Assembly (NCBI GenBank): GCA_017383485.1
Contig: JAFNXM010000012.1
Coordinates: 1 to 49,849, forward strand
DNA: 49,849 bases
From: Bacteroidaceae bacterium
GTDB taxonomy: Bacteria; Bacteroidota; Bacteroidia; Bacteroidales; Bacteroidaceae
Direction: 5' to 3'
Below are positions 17,739 to 27,350 of this stretch, in pieces. A model generated the notes under the pieces. That model was not told where the DNA came from and did no database searches. It saw nothing but the letters and a program-made list of their open reading frames with translations. The translations under genes were made by a program, and so were the position numbers. How positions within the stretch are numbered: the stretch's first letter is position 1; each line of letters starts with the position of its first letter.

Positions 17739-18452
17739 TTAGCCCTCTATCTCTATTTCTTCGCTCAAGCAAATAGGATTGTTGTATTCCTGTGTGATAT
17801 CTTCGACCTTTCCATCCTTGCATATATAGACTACGCCAGGGTATGAACGCAAGAGGGCTAAATTGTGTGTCACCATAACGACTGCGGTATTTTTTTCGCA
17901 AACGGAACGTAGCAACTGGATTATTTGCTTTCCTGTCTCATAATCTAAATTCCCAGTCGGTTCGTCTGCAAGAATCAACTTAGGGTGGTTCAATAGTGCA
18001 CGTGCAATAGCAATGCGTTGTTGCTCGCCACCTGATAGTTCGTGTGGATAACAATTGGCTTTGTCCTGCATACCAACTTCCTGCAACACTTCATTGATTC
18101 GAACTTCTCTTTCAGATTTTTCTGTCCAATCAGTGGCACGTAATACGAAGTCCAGATTCTTGTAAACGGTGCGGTCGTTCAGTAACTGGAAATCCTGGAA
18201 AACAATGCCCAATTGCTTTCTCAGTGATGGAATATGTTTAGGCTTTAATTGACACAAATCAAATCCCAGGACTTCTGCCTTGTTCGCTTCTACGGGCAAT
18301 TCACCATAGAGCGTTTTCATCAGAGAACTTTTACCAGAGCCAACCTTTCCGATAATATATACAAATTCGCCTGCCGAGACATTAAAGTCTACATCGGTCA
18401 GAATGGTTTTATCCTCTAAAGCAATAGTAGCATTTGATAATTCGATGTACAT
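17739..18452 (-). CDS. ftsE: FtsE-like ABC transporter ATP-binding protein
   Basis: A 237-residue ABC ATPase. Walker A is GKVGSGKSS (residues about 35-43), the signature motif is [15 protein letters not shown], Walker B is [12 protein letters not shown], and the switch histidine is in VMVTHN. The Q-loop reads VFQDFQLL, as in FtsE/LolD-type proteins. FtsE with FtsX controls peptidoglycan hydrolases at the septum, but no ftsX gene lies in this window, so assignment within the FtsE/LolD group rests on similarity and on the known ftsE-lysC-lysA order in Bacteroidales. It starts 30 nt after lepA. Confidence 0.85.
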   Translation of the reverse strand: MYIELSNATIALEDKTILTDVDFNVSAGEFVYIIGKVGSGKSSLMKTLYGELPVEANKAEVLGFDLCQLKPKHIPSLRKQLGIVFQDFQLLNDRTVYKNLDFVLRATDWTEKSEREVRINEVLQEVGMQDKANCYPHELSGGEQQRIAIARALLNHPKLILADEPTGNLDYETGKQIIQLLRSVCEKNTAVVMVTHNLALLRSYPGVVYICKDGKVEDITQEYNNPICLSEEIEIEG

Positions 18453-18482
18453 ATATAATAATATATAATGATGGATGTGAAA

Positions 18483-20264
18483 TTAGTCTAACTTGAGAAC
18501 TGCGAGAAAGGCCTTTTGTGGCACTTGTACGTTGCCTATTTCCTTCATACGTTTCTTACCACGCTTTTGCTTTTCAAGCAATTTTCTTTTACGGCTGATA
18601 TCACCGCCATAACATTTTGCAGTTACGTCCTTGCGCACTTGTTTTACCGTCTCACGAGCAATAATCTTAGCACCGATGGCTGCCTGGATAGCAATATCAA
18701 ACTGTTGACGTGGCAGAAGTTCCTTCAACTTTTCACACATACGACGACCGAAGTTTACGGAGTTGTCCACGTGGGTTAAAGTAGACAGCGCATCGACAGG
18801 TTCGCCATTGAGCAGGATATCAAGTTTGACCAATTTTGAAGGTCTAAACCCAATTGGGTGATAGTCGAACGAAGCGTAACCCTTGGAAATAGATTTGAGT
18901 TTGTCGTAGAAGTCAATCACGATTTCAGCCAATGGCATGTCGTAATAGAGTTCGACACGATTGCCCGACACGTACTCTTGCTTGATGAGTTCGCCACGCT
19001 TGCCCAGACACAGGGTCATGATATTGCCGATGTAATCGGTGCGGGTGATGATAGAGGCGCGGATATAGGGCTCTTCGATATGTTCGATTTCCAGAATGTC
19101 GGGCATACCAGCAGGGTTGTGTACCTCCTTCATCTCTCCATGCTTGTCGTAGATATGGTAGGATACGTTGGGTACGGTGGTGATGACGTTCATGTTGAAC
19201 TCTCTGTCCAAACGTTCCTGCACAATCTCCATGTGTAGCATTCCCAAGAAACCGCAACGGAAACCAAAACCGAGTGCTACGGATGATTCGGGTTGGAAAG
19301 TGAGTGACGCGTCATTCAGTTGCAACTTTTCGAGTGAAGCGCGCAACATTTCAAAGTCTTCGGTCTCGATAGGGTAGATACCAGCAAAGACCATAGGTTT
19401 GACTTCTTCGAAACCCTCGATCGCTTTTTCGCAGGGATTCTTTGCTGATGTAATAGTATCACCAACTTTGACCTCGGTGGCAGTTTTAATCCCCGACACG
19501 ATATATCCTACGTCGCCACAAGTCAGAACTTGTCTCGGTGATAAGTCCATTTTTAGTACACCTATTTCATCTGCGTCGTAATGCTTTTGAGTATTGACGA
19601 AAACGACATCTTCACCCTTGCGGATACTACCATTGACGATTTTAAAGTAAGCGATAATACCGCGGAATGAGTTGAATACAGAGTCAAAGATAAGGGCTTG
19701 CAGTGGCGCATCTGGGTCACCTTTTGGCGCAGGTATGCGCTCAATTACTGCTCTAAGGATATCTTCCACGCCCTGACCTGTCTTGCCCGACGCATGTATG
19801 ATTTCTTCCTCTTTGCAGCCCAGCAGTTCGACGATCTCGTCGGAAACTTCTTCGGGCATTGAGTTTGGCATATCGCACTTGTTCAGCACGGGGATGATCT
19901 CGAGGTCATGTTCGATAGCCATGTACAAGTTTGAAATGGTTTGAGCTTGAACCCCCTGCGTAGAGTCGACGATGAGCAAACATCCCTCGCAAGCCGCGAT
20001 ACTTCTACTCACTTCGTATGAAAAGTCAACGTGTCCCGGAGTGTCAATCAGGTTTAATACATATTTTTCGCCGTCCAAGGTGTATTCCATTTGGATAGCG
20101 TGGCTTTTGATAGTGATACCTCTTTCTTTCTCCAAATCCATATCATCCAGCATCTGACCTTCTGTCACGTTGACAGTGTTGGTGTATTCCAACAAGCGGT
20201 CTGCCAGGGTACTCTTACCATGGTCGATATGTGCGATGATACAAAAATTTCTGATATGCTTCAT
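18483..20264 (-). CDS. lepA: Elongation factor 4 (ribosomal back-translocase)
   Basis: A 593-residue translational GTPase. GTP-binding motifs are all visible: AHIDHGKST (G1), RGITI (G2), DTPGHVD (G3) and NKCD (G4). The EF-G-like domains and the LepA-specific C-terminal domain follow, ending in [19 protein letters not shown], a family hallmark. The length matches bacterial LepA. LepA binds ribosomes and affects elongation and initiation under stress. It sits 27 nt after rfbC and 30 nt before the ftsE-like gene. Confidence 0.97.
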   Translation of the reverse strand: MKHIRNFCIIAHIDHGKSTLADRLLEYTNTVNVTEGQMLDDMDLEKERGITIKSHAIQMEYTLDGEKYVLNLIDTPGHVDFSYEVSRSIAACEGCLLIVDSTQGVQAQTISNLYMAIEHDLEIIPVLNKCDMPNSMPEEVSDEIVELLGCKEEEIIHASGKTGQGVEDILRAVIERIPAPKGDPDAPLQALIFDSVFNSFRGIIAYFKIVNGSIRKGEDVVFVNTQKHYDADEIGVLKMDLSPRQVLTCGDVGYIVSGIKTATEVKVGDTITSAKNPCEKAIEGFEEVKPMVFAGIYPIETEDFEMLRASLEKLQLNDASLTFQPESSVALGFGFRCGFLGMLHMEIVQERLDREFNMNVITTVPNVSYHIYDKHGEMKEVHNPAGMPDILEIEHIEEPYIRASIITRTDYIGNIMTLCLGKRGELIKQEYVSGNRVELYYDMPLAEIVIDFYDKLKSISKGYASFDYHPIGFRPSKLVKLDILLNGEPVDALSTLTHVDNSVNFGRRMCEKLKELLPRQQFDIAIQAAIGAKIIARETVKQVRKDVTAKCYGGDISRKRKLLEKQKRGKKRMKEIGNVQVPQKAFLAVLKLD

Positions 20265-20291
20265 TTTATCGTTTGTAATATATTCAAGAAT

Positions 20292-20846
20292 TTAAAACTT
20301 TTCTGCTGCTTCAAAAGATACAGCATGGTTCAGGTCCTTTTCGCTCAACAAAATTTCGCCTTCCTCAGTGATAGGCCATTCGATACCTATCTGCGGATCG
20401 TTGTAGATAATGCTACATTCTGCTTCGGGAGCATAACGATTGTCTACTTTGTAGGTGAAAACCGCAGTATCTGAAGTTACTTGAAAACCATGTGCGAATC
20501 CGCGTGGGATAAACAACTGTCTTTTGTTTTCAGCACTGAGTTCTACAGCTACATATTTACCATAGGTGGGCGAATCTTTACGTAAGTCTACTGCCACGTC
20601 TACCACACTACCGCTTAAGACTCTGACCAATTTTGCTTGCGAAGCATCTCCTTTTTGATAGTGTAAGCCACGCAACACGCCCTTGGTAGACATGGACTGG
20701 TTGTCTTGAATAAAGTGTACAGGATAACCCACTGCTTTGTCGAAATCTTCTGCTCTGTAAGTTTCCATGAAATAACCTCTGGCATCTTCGAATACCTTTG
20801 GCTCCAGAATCCAAACATCTGGTATGGTGGTTTTAATGTAGTTCAT
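20292..20846 (-). CDS. rfbC: dTDP-4-dehydrorhamnose 3,5-epimerase
   Basis: A 184-residue cupin-fold epimerase in dTDP-L-rhamnose synthesis. Key blocks are RGYFMETYRAEDF near residue 24, VLRGLHYQKGD (catalytic histidine) near 57, PRGFAHGFQV near 113 and the tyrosine in FTYKVDNRYAPE. The length is typical. The other rfb genes are absent, so this enzyme is separated from the rest of its pathway. It is placed between clpC and lepA in one run, with gaps of 61 and 27 nt. Confidence 0.95.
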   Translation of the reverse strand: MNYIKTTIPDVWILEPKVFEDARGYFMETYRAEDFDKAVGYPVHFIQDNQSMSTKGVLRGLHYQKGDASQAKLVRVLSGSVVDVAVDLRKDSPTYGKYVAVELSAENKRQLFIPRGFAHGFQVTSDTAVFTYKVDNRYAPEAECSIIYNDPQIGIEWPITEEGEILLSEKDLNHAVSFEAAEKF

Positions 20847-20907
20847 ATTTTGAATTTGCTTTTCTGATTTTCTATTGTTTTGTTGAGGAAAGTGCTTGTA
20901 GTCATCA

Positions 20908-23034
20908 TCACTCGTTTGCTGTTCCTACAATCATTCCGTCGACTTCGTCAAACAAGATTTTGCCTTGCAAGTTGGGCGTCTCAAGTATCATGTCGCAGAT
21001 ATTATCCTCGATATGCACTTGTATAGCTCTTTTCAGTGAGCGTGCACCATATTTCTCGTCAAATCCTTTTTTGACAACGTACTTATAGGCTTTTTCTGTC
21101 AGTTGGATACTCAGACCTTTTTCTTCAAGACGTTTTGAAATATCATCAATCTCAATCTTTGCTATCTTGAGTGCATCTTCGGCTGTCAGTGATTCAAACA
21201 TGATGATGTCGTCCAGACGATTAAGGAATTCTGGAGGGAATTGTTTTGACAATGCTTTCTTGACAATACTCTCAGCTTCGATATTTTGTGAAACACTTGC
21301 ATCCCTGAACCCGATTCCAGCACCAAAGTCCTTCAATTGACGTGTTCCGCTGTTCGAAGTCATGATGATGATCGTATTTCTGAAATCTACTGTCGTACCA
21401 TTGCCGTCTGTCATTCGACCTTCGTCCATTACTTGGAGCAAGGTGTTGAATACGTCAGGGTGAGCCTTTTCAATTTCGTCAAGCAGTACAATAGAGTAGG
21501 GGCGACGTCTCACCTTTTCTGTCAATTGTCCTCCTTCTTCATAACCTACGTACCCCGGAGGTGCTCCGAGCATACGGCTTGTGCTATATTTCTCGCCATA
21601 TTCACTCATGTCGATACGTATCAAGGCATCTGCACTACCAAACATACTTTCTGCCAAGCACTTCACAAGGTGAGTCTTACCAACACCCGTTGCGCCGACA
21701 AACATAAATGTGCCGATGGGGCGTGTATTGCTCTTGAGTCCCACCTTGTTGCGAGTAATGGCACGAACTATTTTTTCGATAGCCTTGTCTTGTGCAATGA
21801 CGCGGTTGGAGAGATCTTGTTTGAGAGTGCGCAACTTTTCGCTTTCATTATGCGACATGCGCTTCACTGGGATGCTGGTCATCATAGATACGACTTCTGC
21901 AATATCATCTGCATCCACCGTGCTTCTGTCCTTCTTCAGACTGTCAATCCAAGCTTTGCTCAGAGCATTCATCTGTTCGGTCAGTTTAGCGATAGCGTCG
22001 CGCAGACTTGCGGCCAATTCATAGTCTTGATTCTTAGCCGCCTCAGTCTTTTGAAACTTCAAAGCATCAATTTCCTTTTCCAACGATGTAATCTCTGCAG
22101 GTACTGTCACGCCTATCAATCGGATACGGCTTCCTGCTTCGTCCATAGCATCTATAGCTTTGTCGGGGAATGCTCGGTCGGTGACGTATTTCTCTGTCAA
22201 CGACACGCATGCTTCAAGTGCTTCATCGGTATACTTTACGGTGTGATGCTCCTCGTATCTGTCGCGGATATTTTTCAGAATCGTCAGCGTCTCTTCTGGA
22301 GTAGTGGGCTGCAATGTGATTTTTTGAAAACGTCGTTCCAGAGCGCCATCTTTTTCAATACTTTTCTTGTATTCATTGATAGTAGTTGCTCCAATACATT
22401 GCACTTCGCCTCGTGCCAATGCGGGTTTCAGGATGTTAGCAGCATCCAGCGATCCTGGCGCACCACCTGCACCGATGATAGTATGGATTTCGTCGATGAA
22501 GAGTATGATTTCTTTGTGTTCGCGCAATTCCTGAATGATGCGACGCAGTCTTTCTTCGAACTGACCGCGATATTGTGTGCCAGCTACTATTGAAGCCATA
22601 TCCAGTGCTACAATCTTTTTGCCCATCAATGAATGTGGTACTTTTCTTGTCGCAATCAGTGTGGCCAAACCCTCGACCACTGCGCTTTTTCCCACCCCTG
22701 GTTCTCCCAATAGGATAGGGTTGTTCTTCTTGCGGCGGCTCAGGATTTGTGCGATGCGCTCTATTTCCTTTTCTCTGCCGATTACGGGGTCAAGCACGCC
22801 CTCTTCTGCCAACTTCGTCAGGTCTGTGCCGTAATTTTTGATAGTCGGCGTATCAGTAGTCACTGTATTTTCATTCTTGCGTTGACTTCCGTTGCGATCT
22901 GCACAGGCATTTCCCTCACCTTCGTTAGGGAATGCATCTGGTGCATCGTCTGCAAAACTGAAATCTGCACGTATGGGATTTACCTCGTGCAATATCTTTT
23001 CTTCTGCGTTGTTCAAATGTTTGTTCAGTTTCAT
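20908..23034 (-). CDS. ClpC/ClpA-type AAA+ unfoldase lacking the N-terminal domain
   Basis: A 708-residue Hsp100 ATPase. AAA domain 1 has Walker A GEPGVGKS (about 110-117) and [13 protein letters not shown] middle region includes the UVR-like stretch [19 protein letters not shown] domain 2 has GATGVGKTH and [13 protein letters not shown]. The C-terminal D2-small domain follows. The usual paired Clp-N repeats of about 150 residues are missing; only about 65 polar, acidic residues precede domain 1. The ATG at 23034 is chosen; a TTG-started extension to 23121 overlaps the promoter box. Partner is probably ClpP, but a ClpP-binding loop was not verified, and ClpC is the best family guess rather than certain. 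Confidence 0.88.
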   Translation of the reverse strand: MKLNKHLNNAEEKILHEVNPIRADFSFADDAPDAFPNEGEGNACADRNGSQRKNENTVTTDTPTIKNYGTDLTKLAEEGVLDPVIGREKEIERIAQILSRRKKNNPILLGEPGVGKSAVVEGLATLIATRKVPHSLMGKKIVALDMASIVAGTQYRGQFEERLRRIIQELREHKEIILFIDEIHTIIGAGGAPGSLDAANILKPALARGEVQCIGATTINEYKKSIEKDGALERRFQKITLQPTTPEETLTILKNIRDRYEEHHTVKYTDEALEACVSLTEKYVTDRAFPDKAIDAMDEAGSRIRLIGVTVPAEITSLEKEIDALKFQKTEAAKNQDYELAASLRDAIAKLTEQMNALSKAWIDSLKKDRSTVDADDIAEVVSMMTSIPVKRMSHNESEKLRTLKQDLSNRVIAQDKAIEKIVRAITRNKVGLKSNTRPIGTFMFVGATGVGKTHLVKCLAESMFGSADALIRIDMSEYGEKYSTSRMLGAPPGYVGYEEGGQLTEKVRRRPYSIVLLDEIEKAHPDVFNTLLQVMDEGRMTDGNGTTVDFRNTIIIMTSNSGTRQLKDFGAGIGFRDASVSQNIEAESIVKKALSKQFPPEFLNRLDDIIMFESLTAEDALKIAKIEIDDISKRLEEKGLSIQLTEKAYKYVVKKGFDEKYGARSLKRAIQVHIEDNICDMILETPNLQGKILFDEVDGMIVGTANE

Positions 23035-23118
23035 TCTTTTAGTAATTCTGTTTGTTGTTTTTGTGTCGAGCGCACCCTCATGTGCGCATGCGCGTTTATT
23101 TGTATATAAAAATCTGGG

Positions 23119-23126
23119 CAAATATA
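23119..23126 (-). promoter_or_regulatory. -7 promoter box upstream of the clp-lepA-lysA run
   Basis: Minus-strand TATATTTG fits TAnnTTTG. It lies about 85 nt upstream of the clp ATG. No convincing -33 TTTG is present at the usual distance. Confidence 0.55.
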
Positions 23127-23258
23127 CATCTTTTCTTCGAGATTTATGCGAAAAGTTTTAAAAAAATGCGTTGAAATGGATGTTTTTTGTTTTGTAAAGC
23201 GATAAAATCAAAAGTATGGATTTGCTAAATTTGAGCGGTTGATTCTGACTTTTCACAA

Positions 23259-23342
23259 ACCTAAGGATAATTTTTACGAGGCGTCGCGAAATTTTAAAAA
23301 GGTCTAGGCTTATTTTTACAATCCCTAGGCTTTTTTTAGGGT
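23259..23342 (+). repeat. 21-nt-period repeat array B (four units)
   Basis: Units start at 23259, 23280, 23301 and 23322. Cores are CCTAAGG, GGCGTCGCG, GGTCTAGGC and CCCTAGGC, each followed by an AT tract; unit 1 ends TACGA and unit 3 TACAA. It lies between divergent genes and keeps the same orientation as the other arrays. Confidence 0.8.
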
Positions 23343-23444
23343 GTGTTTGGTTGTGAGTATTATGGTTAAATTCAGTTGCTGTTTTGATGCTTTGGATGTA
23401 GCTACAAATTGTAAAGATAAATAAACAAAAAACGGCTTGATGTC

Positions 23445-23475
23445 TTGTGTCTTAATTTTTCTTGTCATAACTTTG
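23445..23475 (+). promoter_or_regulatory. Promoter of trmN6
   Basis: TTGT (23445-23448), a 19-nt spacer and TAACTTTG (23468-23475) fit the Bacteroidota promoter pattern, 29 nt before the ATG. Confidence 0.6.
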
Positions 23476-23504
23476 TGCTGAAATCGTAAAACGAAGTTAA
23501 GAGC

Positions 23505-24203
23505 ATGAGTGGGTTTACTTTCAAGCAATTTCATGTGGAGCACGATAACAGTACCATGAAGGTCGGTACAGATGCGGTGCTTTTAGGTGCATGGGCAGAG
23601 GTTGGAGAGGGAGCAAAGGTCTTGGAAATAGGATGCGGATGCGGCGTGATTAGTATGATGCTTGCTCAAAGATTTAATTGTAGTGTTACTGCTATTGATA
23701 TTGATAAACCATCAGTGAACGAGGCGAATATGAATTTTGATAAAGTGCAATTTGAATGCGTTCCAAAAGCACTTGTCGCAGATATTCGTGAATATACTCC
23801 GTGTCAACGGTTTGATGTGGTAGTGAGTAATCCACCCTTCTTTTCAGAAACACTTTTGCCGCCATCTCAACGCAGGGCTGCTGCTCGAAATTGTCAACTT
23901 CTTCCTTTTGTGGAATTAATTAAACATACGGTCAGATTAATGTCTGCGAAAGCTACATTTCAAGTGATTATTCCAACTTCTGAGGTTGAAAAATTTCTCG
24001 TTGAAACCAATAAAAATGGCTTAAATATGCTCCGAAGAACGGATGTTATTACAAAGCCAGGAAAGCTCCCCAAACGATCAATGTTGCAATTTGTCAATTA
24101 TTCGTTAGATACCCCAATTTTATACAACGAATTGATTTTGTCAAATGCTGATGGTTCTCGCTCAGATGCTTACAAAGAACTATGTAGAGAGTTTTATTTA
24201 TAA
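23505..24203 (+). CDS. tRNA1(Val) A37 N6-methyltransferase, TrmN6/YfiC-like
   Basis: A 232-residue class I SAM-dependent methyltransferase. The opening FTFKQFHVEHDNSTMKVGTD is characteristic of the YfiC/TrmN6 group. The SAM loop is LEIGCGCGVISMMLAQ, and the N6-adenine catalytic motif is NPPF (VVSNPPFFSETL). E. coli TrmN6 methylates A37 of tRNA-Val; the same activity is inferred here. It has its own promoter and no co-directional partner within 200 nt. Confidence 0.9.
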   Translation: MSGFTFKQFHVEHDNSTMKVGTDAVLLGAWAEVGEGAKVLEIGCGCGVISMMLAQRFNCSVTAIDIDKPSVNEANMNFDKVQFECVPKALVADIREYTPCQRFDVVVSNPPFFSETLLPPSQRRAAARNCQLLPFVELIKHTVRLMSAKATFQVIIPTSEVEKFLVETNKNGLNMLRRTDVITKPGKLPKRSMLQFVNYSLDTPILYNELILSNADGSRSDAYKELCREFYL

Positions 24204-24302
24204 TTTAATAAAATTCCATTATGTACTAAAATACAATAAAATACTTGTGTGATTTTTGTAGTTCCTGATTTGAAGGTATCTCTAAAAGCCAATAGTGGTA
24301 TA

Positions 24303-24362
24303 AAACCCTTGAAAACTTAAAAGTTCTTAAAAACTTCAAATAAGTTTGAATAATAAGGGTTT
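24303..24362. repeat. Inverted repeat between trmN6 and the M23 peptidase gene
   Basis: AAACCCTT (24303-24310) pairs with AAGGGTTT (24355-24362). The AT-rich interior contains several AACTT/AAGTT complementary pieces, so a branched fold is possible. It could terminate trmN6 or be a leader element; no T-run makes this decisive. Confidence 0.4.
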
Positions 24363-24366
24363 AGGG

Positions 24367-24397
24367 TTGCTCATTTCTTTGATTTTTCTTAACTTTG
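24367..24397 (+). promoter_or_regulatory. Promoter of the M23/LysM peptidase gene
   Basis: A GTTGC element near 24367, 19-nt spacing and TAACTTTG (24390-24397) precede the ATG at 24429. The box position also argues against the TTG at 24408 as start. Confidence 0.6.
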
Positions 24398-24428
24398 CAC
24401 TCGTTAATTGAAAAATACACTTACGCCA

Positions 24429-25349
24429 ATGAATTTAAGAGCATTTGGAAAGGCCGCGGCGATGCTTTTCTTGACAATTTCTCCACTCGCCACACAAGCA
24501 CAGGACCTTTTAGCAGATCAGGCACCAATCGACCGTAAAATGAAGACTGTTGATTCGGTGGCTTTGGAACGTATTGCTATTGAACGTTTTGAAAAAGATT
24601 TTTCTGAAAACTTGTATGGTGAAAATTGGAATACCATGAATCCTTTTTGTTATGCCTCAAAAGATATTCCCAATACTTACAAGATTGACTTGAGAAGCTT
24701 TGCAATGCCTGTTCCCAACAAGAGCTACGCTAAGGTGACAAGTAGATTTGGTTACAGACCACGTTTTGGCCGCATGCACAAAGGTATTGACTTGAAGGTT
24801 TATACTGGTGATACCATTTATGCAGCTTTTGACGGAAAGGTTCGCATCAAGAAATACGAAGGCAAAGGTTATGGTTACTATTTGGTATTGCGCCACGAAA
24901 ACGGTCTTGAAACAATCTATGGCCACCTTTCAAAGCAATTGGTGAATATCAACCAAGAGGTAAAAGCTGGTCAGCCCATTGGTCTTGGTGGTAACACAGG
25001 ACGCTCATTTGGTTCGCACCTGCACTTCGAAACTCGTATCATGGGACACCCCATCAACCCTGAGTTGCTTTTCAACTTTGCTATGCGTGACGTTACCAAC
25101 GACTTCTATGTCTTCAACAAGACAGCATCGCAAAATGACTACAACAGAATGGCAAGCGCAGGTAATGCTAAGAAAACAGCAAACCCAGCAGGCTCACAAA
25201 CAACTGGCAAGCATTGGTATAAGGTAAAGTCTGGTGATAATTTGTCTAAAATCGCCAAGAAATTGGGTGTAAGTGTAAATCAATTGTGTAAGCAAAATAA
25301 TATCAAGACAACTACTGTTCTCAAAGCTGGACGATTGTTGAAGTATTGA
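24429..25349 (+). CDS. Secreted M23 peptidase with C-terminal LysM domain
   Basis: A 306-residue cell-wall endopeptidase candidate. The first 25 residues form a signal peptide ending TQAQ. The M23/LytM domain at about 95-215 has zinc ligands H117 and D121 (MHKGIDL), H166 (IYGHLS), and H198/H200 (GSHLHFE), all conserved, so it should be catalytically active rather than an EnvC-like degenerate protein. The last about 45 residues (HWYKVKSGDNLSKIAKKLG) are one LysM peptidoglycan-binding module. A TTG start seven codons upstream is possible but less likely. It is a single-gene unit closed by the terminator at 25372-25407. Confidence 0.92.
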   Translation: MNLRAFGKAAAMLFLTISPLATQAQDLLADQAPIDRKMKTVDSVALERIAIERFEKDFSENLYGENWNTMNPFCYASKDIPNTYKIDLRSFAMPVPNKSYAKVTSRFGYRPRFGRMHKGIDLKVYTGDTIYAAFDGKVRIKKYEGKGYGYYLVLRHENGLETIYGHLSKQLVNINQEVKAGQPIGLGGNTGRSFGSHLHFETRIMGHPINPELLFNFAMRDVTNDFYVFNKTASQNDYNRMASAGNAKKTANPAGSQTTGKHWYKVKSGDNLSKIAKKLGVSVNQLCKQNNIKTTTVLKAGRLLKY

Positions 25350-25652
25350 TAATAGCAGAAATAAATATCAATGGTGAGGTCTGTGTGCAGGCCTCACCAT
25401 TTTTTTCTCCTTCTTTTGTTCAATAAAAGATATTTAGAGTAAATTCTCCTACTTTTTGTCCCCCCTGCCTAAAATTGAAACACATATCTTTTCGTCTTTT
25501 TGTTTATTTCGCCATCAAAGAATACCATGGAATAACACGTATATTCAAAATCGAAAACGTGGCAACTATTATAAACAACCAGTAATATTCTTTTAAAATG
25601 ATGTATTCAAGTATATGCCGTTAAAACTTGGATTAAAATTTTGTTTCTTCCG
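25350..25652. other. 303-nt convergent intergenic region
   Basis: Contains the M23 terminator at its left end; the remaining AT-rich 240 nt show no gene or clear repeat. Confidence 0.6.
25372..25407 (+). terminator. Rho-independent terminator of the M23 gene
   Basis: GGTGAGG (25373-25379) pairs with CCTCACC (25392-25398) and is followed by an ATTTTTTT run. Confidence 0.85.
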
Positions 25653-26684
25653 TCAGACAATCGCTACCTTAATCACGCCATCCAATTTGTTCTCAAAGAT
25701 GCGGTAGGCTTCCTCAATTTCACTTAATGGAAAACGATGTGTGATGAGTGGAGTGGTATCTATCTTTCCCGTTTCGATAAGGCGAAGAATTTCGTCACAA
25801 TCGCAACCATCCACGCCACCAGTCTTAAAGGTGAGGTTCTTGCCATACATATCGGGTAGGGGAAGAACTTGAGGCTGGTCGTAAAGAGCAACCACTGTTA
25901 CGATGGCATTGGGGCGTGCACACTCCCATGCCAAGCGGAAGGTATCATCGGCTCCTGCGACTTCAAGCACTCTATCAGCTCCACCGTGGTCGCTATTTTT
26001 CAAAACAAAATCTTTACAATCTTCAGGGGGAGTGAGCAATACATCAGGGTAATGCTCTTCTACGAAACGTCGTCTTTCTTCAGACTTCTCACATACAATG
26101 ATACGTTTGGGGTGTTTCAGCATCACGCAAAGGAGGATACAGATGCCTGTAGGTCCTGCACCAATAATAAGTACGGTATCCTCCTCGGTAACCTCTGAAA
26201 TGCGAGCAGCCCAAAAGCCTGTGGCGAGTACATCGCCTACGAGCAATGCTTGTTCGTCGCTGACGCTATCTGGAATACGGTTCAGCCCTTGATTGGCAAG
26301 CGGTACACGCACATATTCTGCTTGTCCGCCATCAATACGACATCCCAATGCCCATCCACCATTCAGGTCGGTGCAATTGTTCACATTGCCATTTTTGCAG
26401 AAGAAACACTCTCCGCAGAAGGTCTCTACATTTACGGTCACTCGGTCGCCAAGCCTTACATTAGTAACCTCAGAGCCAACTTCTTCAACCACTCCCACCA
26501 TTTCGTGTCCTACAGTAATGCCTGGTACTGCACGAGGCACGCTTCCGTGCTTGATGTGAAGGTCGCTGGTACAAATGCTACTCATTGTCACGCGAACAAT
26601 GGCGTCGGTTGGTGCTATGATTTTAGGCTTCGGCTTCTCCACCAATGCGAACTTTCCTTTTTCTATGTATGTGTATGTTAGCAT
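25653..26684 (-). CDS. Zinc-dependent alcohol dehydrogenase (MDR family)
   Basis: A 343-residue medium-chain dehydrogenase. Catalytic zinc ligands are C38 and H60-E61 (VGHEMVGVVEEVG), and the structural zinc site is C90, C93, C96 and C104 (CGECFFCKNGNVNNC). The nucleotide-binding loop is IIGAGPTGICI. The substrate is not evident; similar enzymes act on secondary alcohols or polyols. It is the last gene of a four-gene minus-strand cassette, and its start overlaps the end of the nucleotidyltransferase gene by 7 nt, suggesting translational coupling. Confidence 0.9.
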   Translation of the reverse strand: MLTYTYIEKGKFALVEKPKPKIIAPTDAIVRVTMSSICTSDLHIKHGSVPRAVPGITVGHEMVGVVEEVGSEVTNVRLGDRVTVNVETFCGECFFCKNGNVNNCTDLNGGWALGCRIDGGQAEYVRVPLANQGLNRIPDSVSDEQALLVGDVLATGFWAARISEVTEEDTVLIIGAGPTGICILLCVMLKHPKRIIVCEKSEERRRFVEEHYPDVLLTPPEDCKDFVLKNSDHGGADRVLEVAGADDTFRLAWECARPNAIVTVVALYDQPQVLPLPDMYGKNLTFKTGGVDGCDCDEILRLIETGKIDTTPLITHRFPLSEIEEAYRIFENKLDGVIKVAIV

Positions 26685-27337
26685 AAAGTGTTAATCCATA
26701 TTTTTGACCACTCAAACAATATTATGGACGCTTCGTTAAAGTCAACATTTTCTCCATTTTTATACTTCAAGAAAGTTTCAGTAATTCTCCGCTCTTCAAT
26801 AGAAGCAACTTGAAGCAAACGGCTTTGATGTTGGATGTAGTTACCTGTCTGCTTGTAGATGATTGCCTGCACCACAAAGGAAGCCGACTTGTACAGTCCT
26901 TTCAAAATCTCCACACTTTTTTCATGCAGCATGTTGTGTACACATCCGTGATAGATGTTGCAAGCACCTATCTTGATGGTTCTATCAATAGCTATATGGT
27001 CAATGGGTGTTAGCAATTCATCCAAACTTCCCTTTATGGGTGTTGTGTCGTGATAGAATTGGAAAAGGTCGGAAGGTTCCCAATTCAAAATCTCATCTTT
27101 GCCCGACACAAAACCACAGATCTGCTCTCTATTTGGTAATGTGTCCAGCATATCATGATAAGCCTTAATGTCCGATGCACTCAATGTATCCAAGATTACC
27201 ACAACATCAATATCACTATTCTCTGTGGCTTCATTACGAGCATAACTGCCTTGCAAACCAACAAACCAAATACGACTTCCAAAAACTTCATTGAGTTGCT
27301 GAAGAAAGTCATTCATCCAAACGTTTATATCTATCAT
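26678..27337 (-). CDS. Nucleotidyltransferase-fold protein
   Basis: A 219-residue protein with the Pol-beta-type nucleotidyltransferase signature near residues 28-48: GLQGSYARNEATENSDIDVVV, quoted in part as GSYARNEA and SDIDVVV, the two aspartates being metal ligands. The remainder is helical, with a HEPN-like or four-helix character (LHEKSVEILKGLYKSASFVVQ). This resembles stand-alone adenylyltransferases and antibiotic-modifying nucleotidyltransferases, but no substrate can be assigned. It is coupled to the downstream dehydrogenase gene by a 7-nt overlap and starts 13 nt after the SDR gene. Confidence 0.8.
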   Translation of the reverse strand: MIDINVWMNDFLQQLNEVFGSRIWFVGLQGSYARNEATENSDIDVVVILDTLSASDIKAYHDMLDTLPNREQICGFVSGKDEILNWEPSDLFQFYHDTTPIKGSLDELLTPIDHIAIDRTIKIGACNIYHGCVHNMLHEKSVEILKGLYKSASFVVQAIIYKQTGNYIQHQSRLLQVASIEERRITETFLKYKNGENVDFNEASIILFEWSKIWINTLC

Positions 27338-27350
27338 ATCCCCTCCGAGT

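Larger units (their letters stand above)
23035..23504. other. 470-nt divergent intergenic region
   Basis: Between the clp gene (minus) and trmN6 (plus). It holds the clp leader, with a small GC-rich inverted repeat near 23070-23093 (GCGCA/TGCGC), the clp -7 box, repeat array B (23259-23342) and the trmN6 promoter. No gene is visible. Confidence 0.7.

Noticed and set aside
21337-22593. 418-codon plus-strand open frame
   Set aside because: It lies wholly antisense to the conserved clp AAA+ gene and its composition follows the complement of that gene.
24290-24362. Possible sixth 21-nt array between trmN6 and the M23 gene
   Set aside because: The region has AACTT/AAGTT pieces and A-tracts but not the GGTCTWAGG core nor the 21-nt register.
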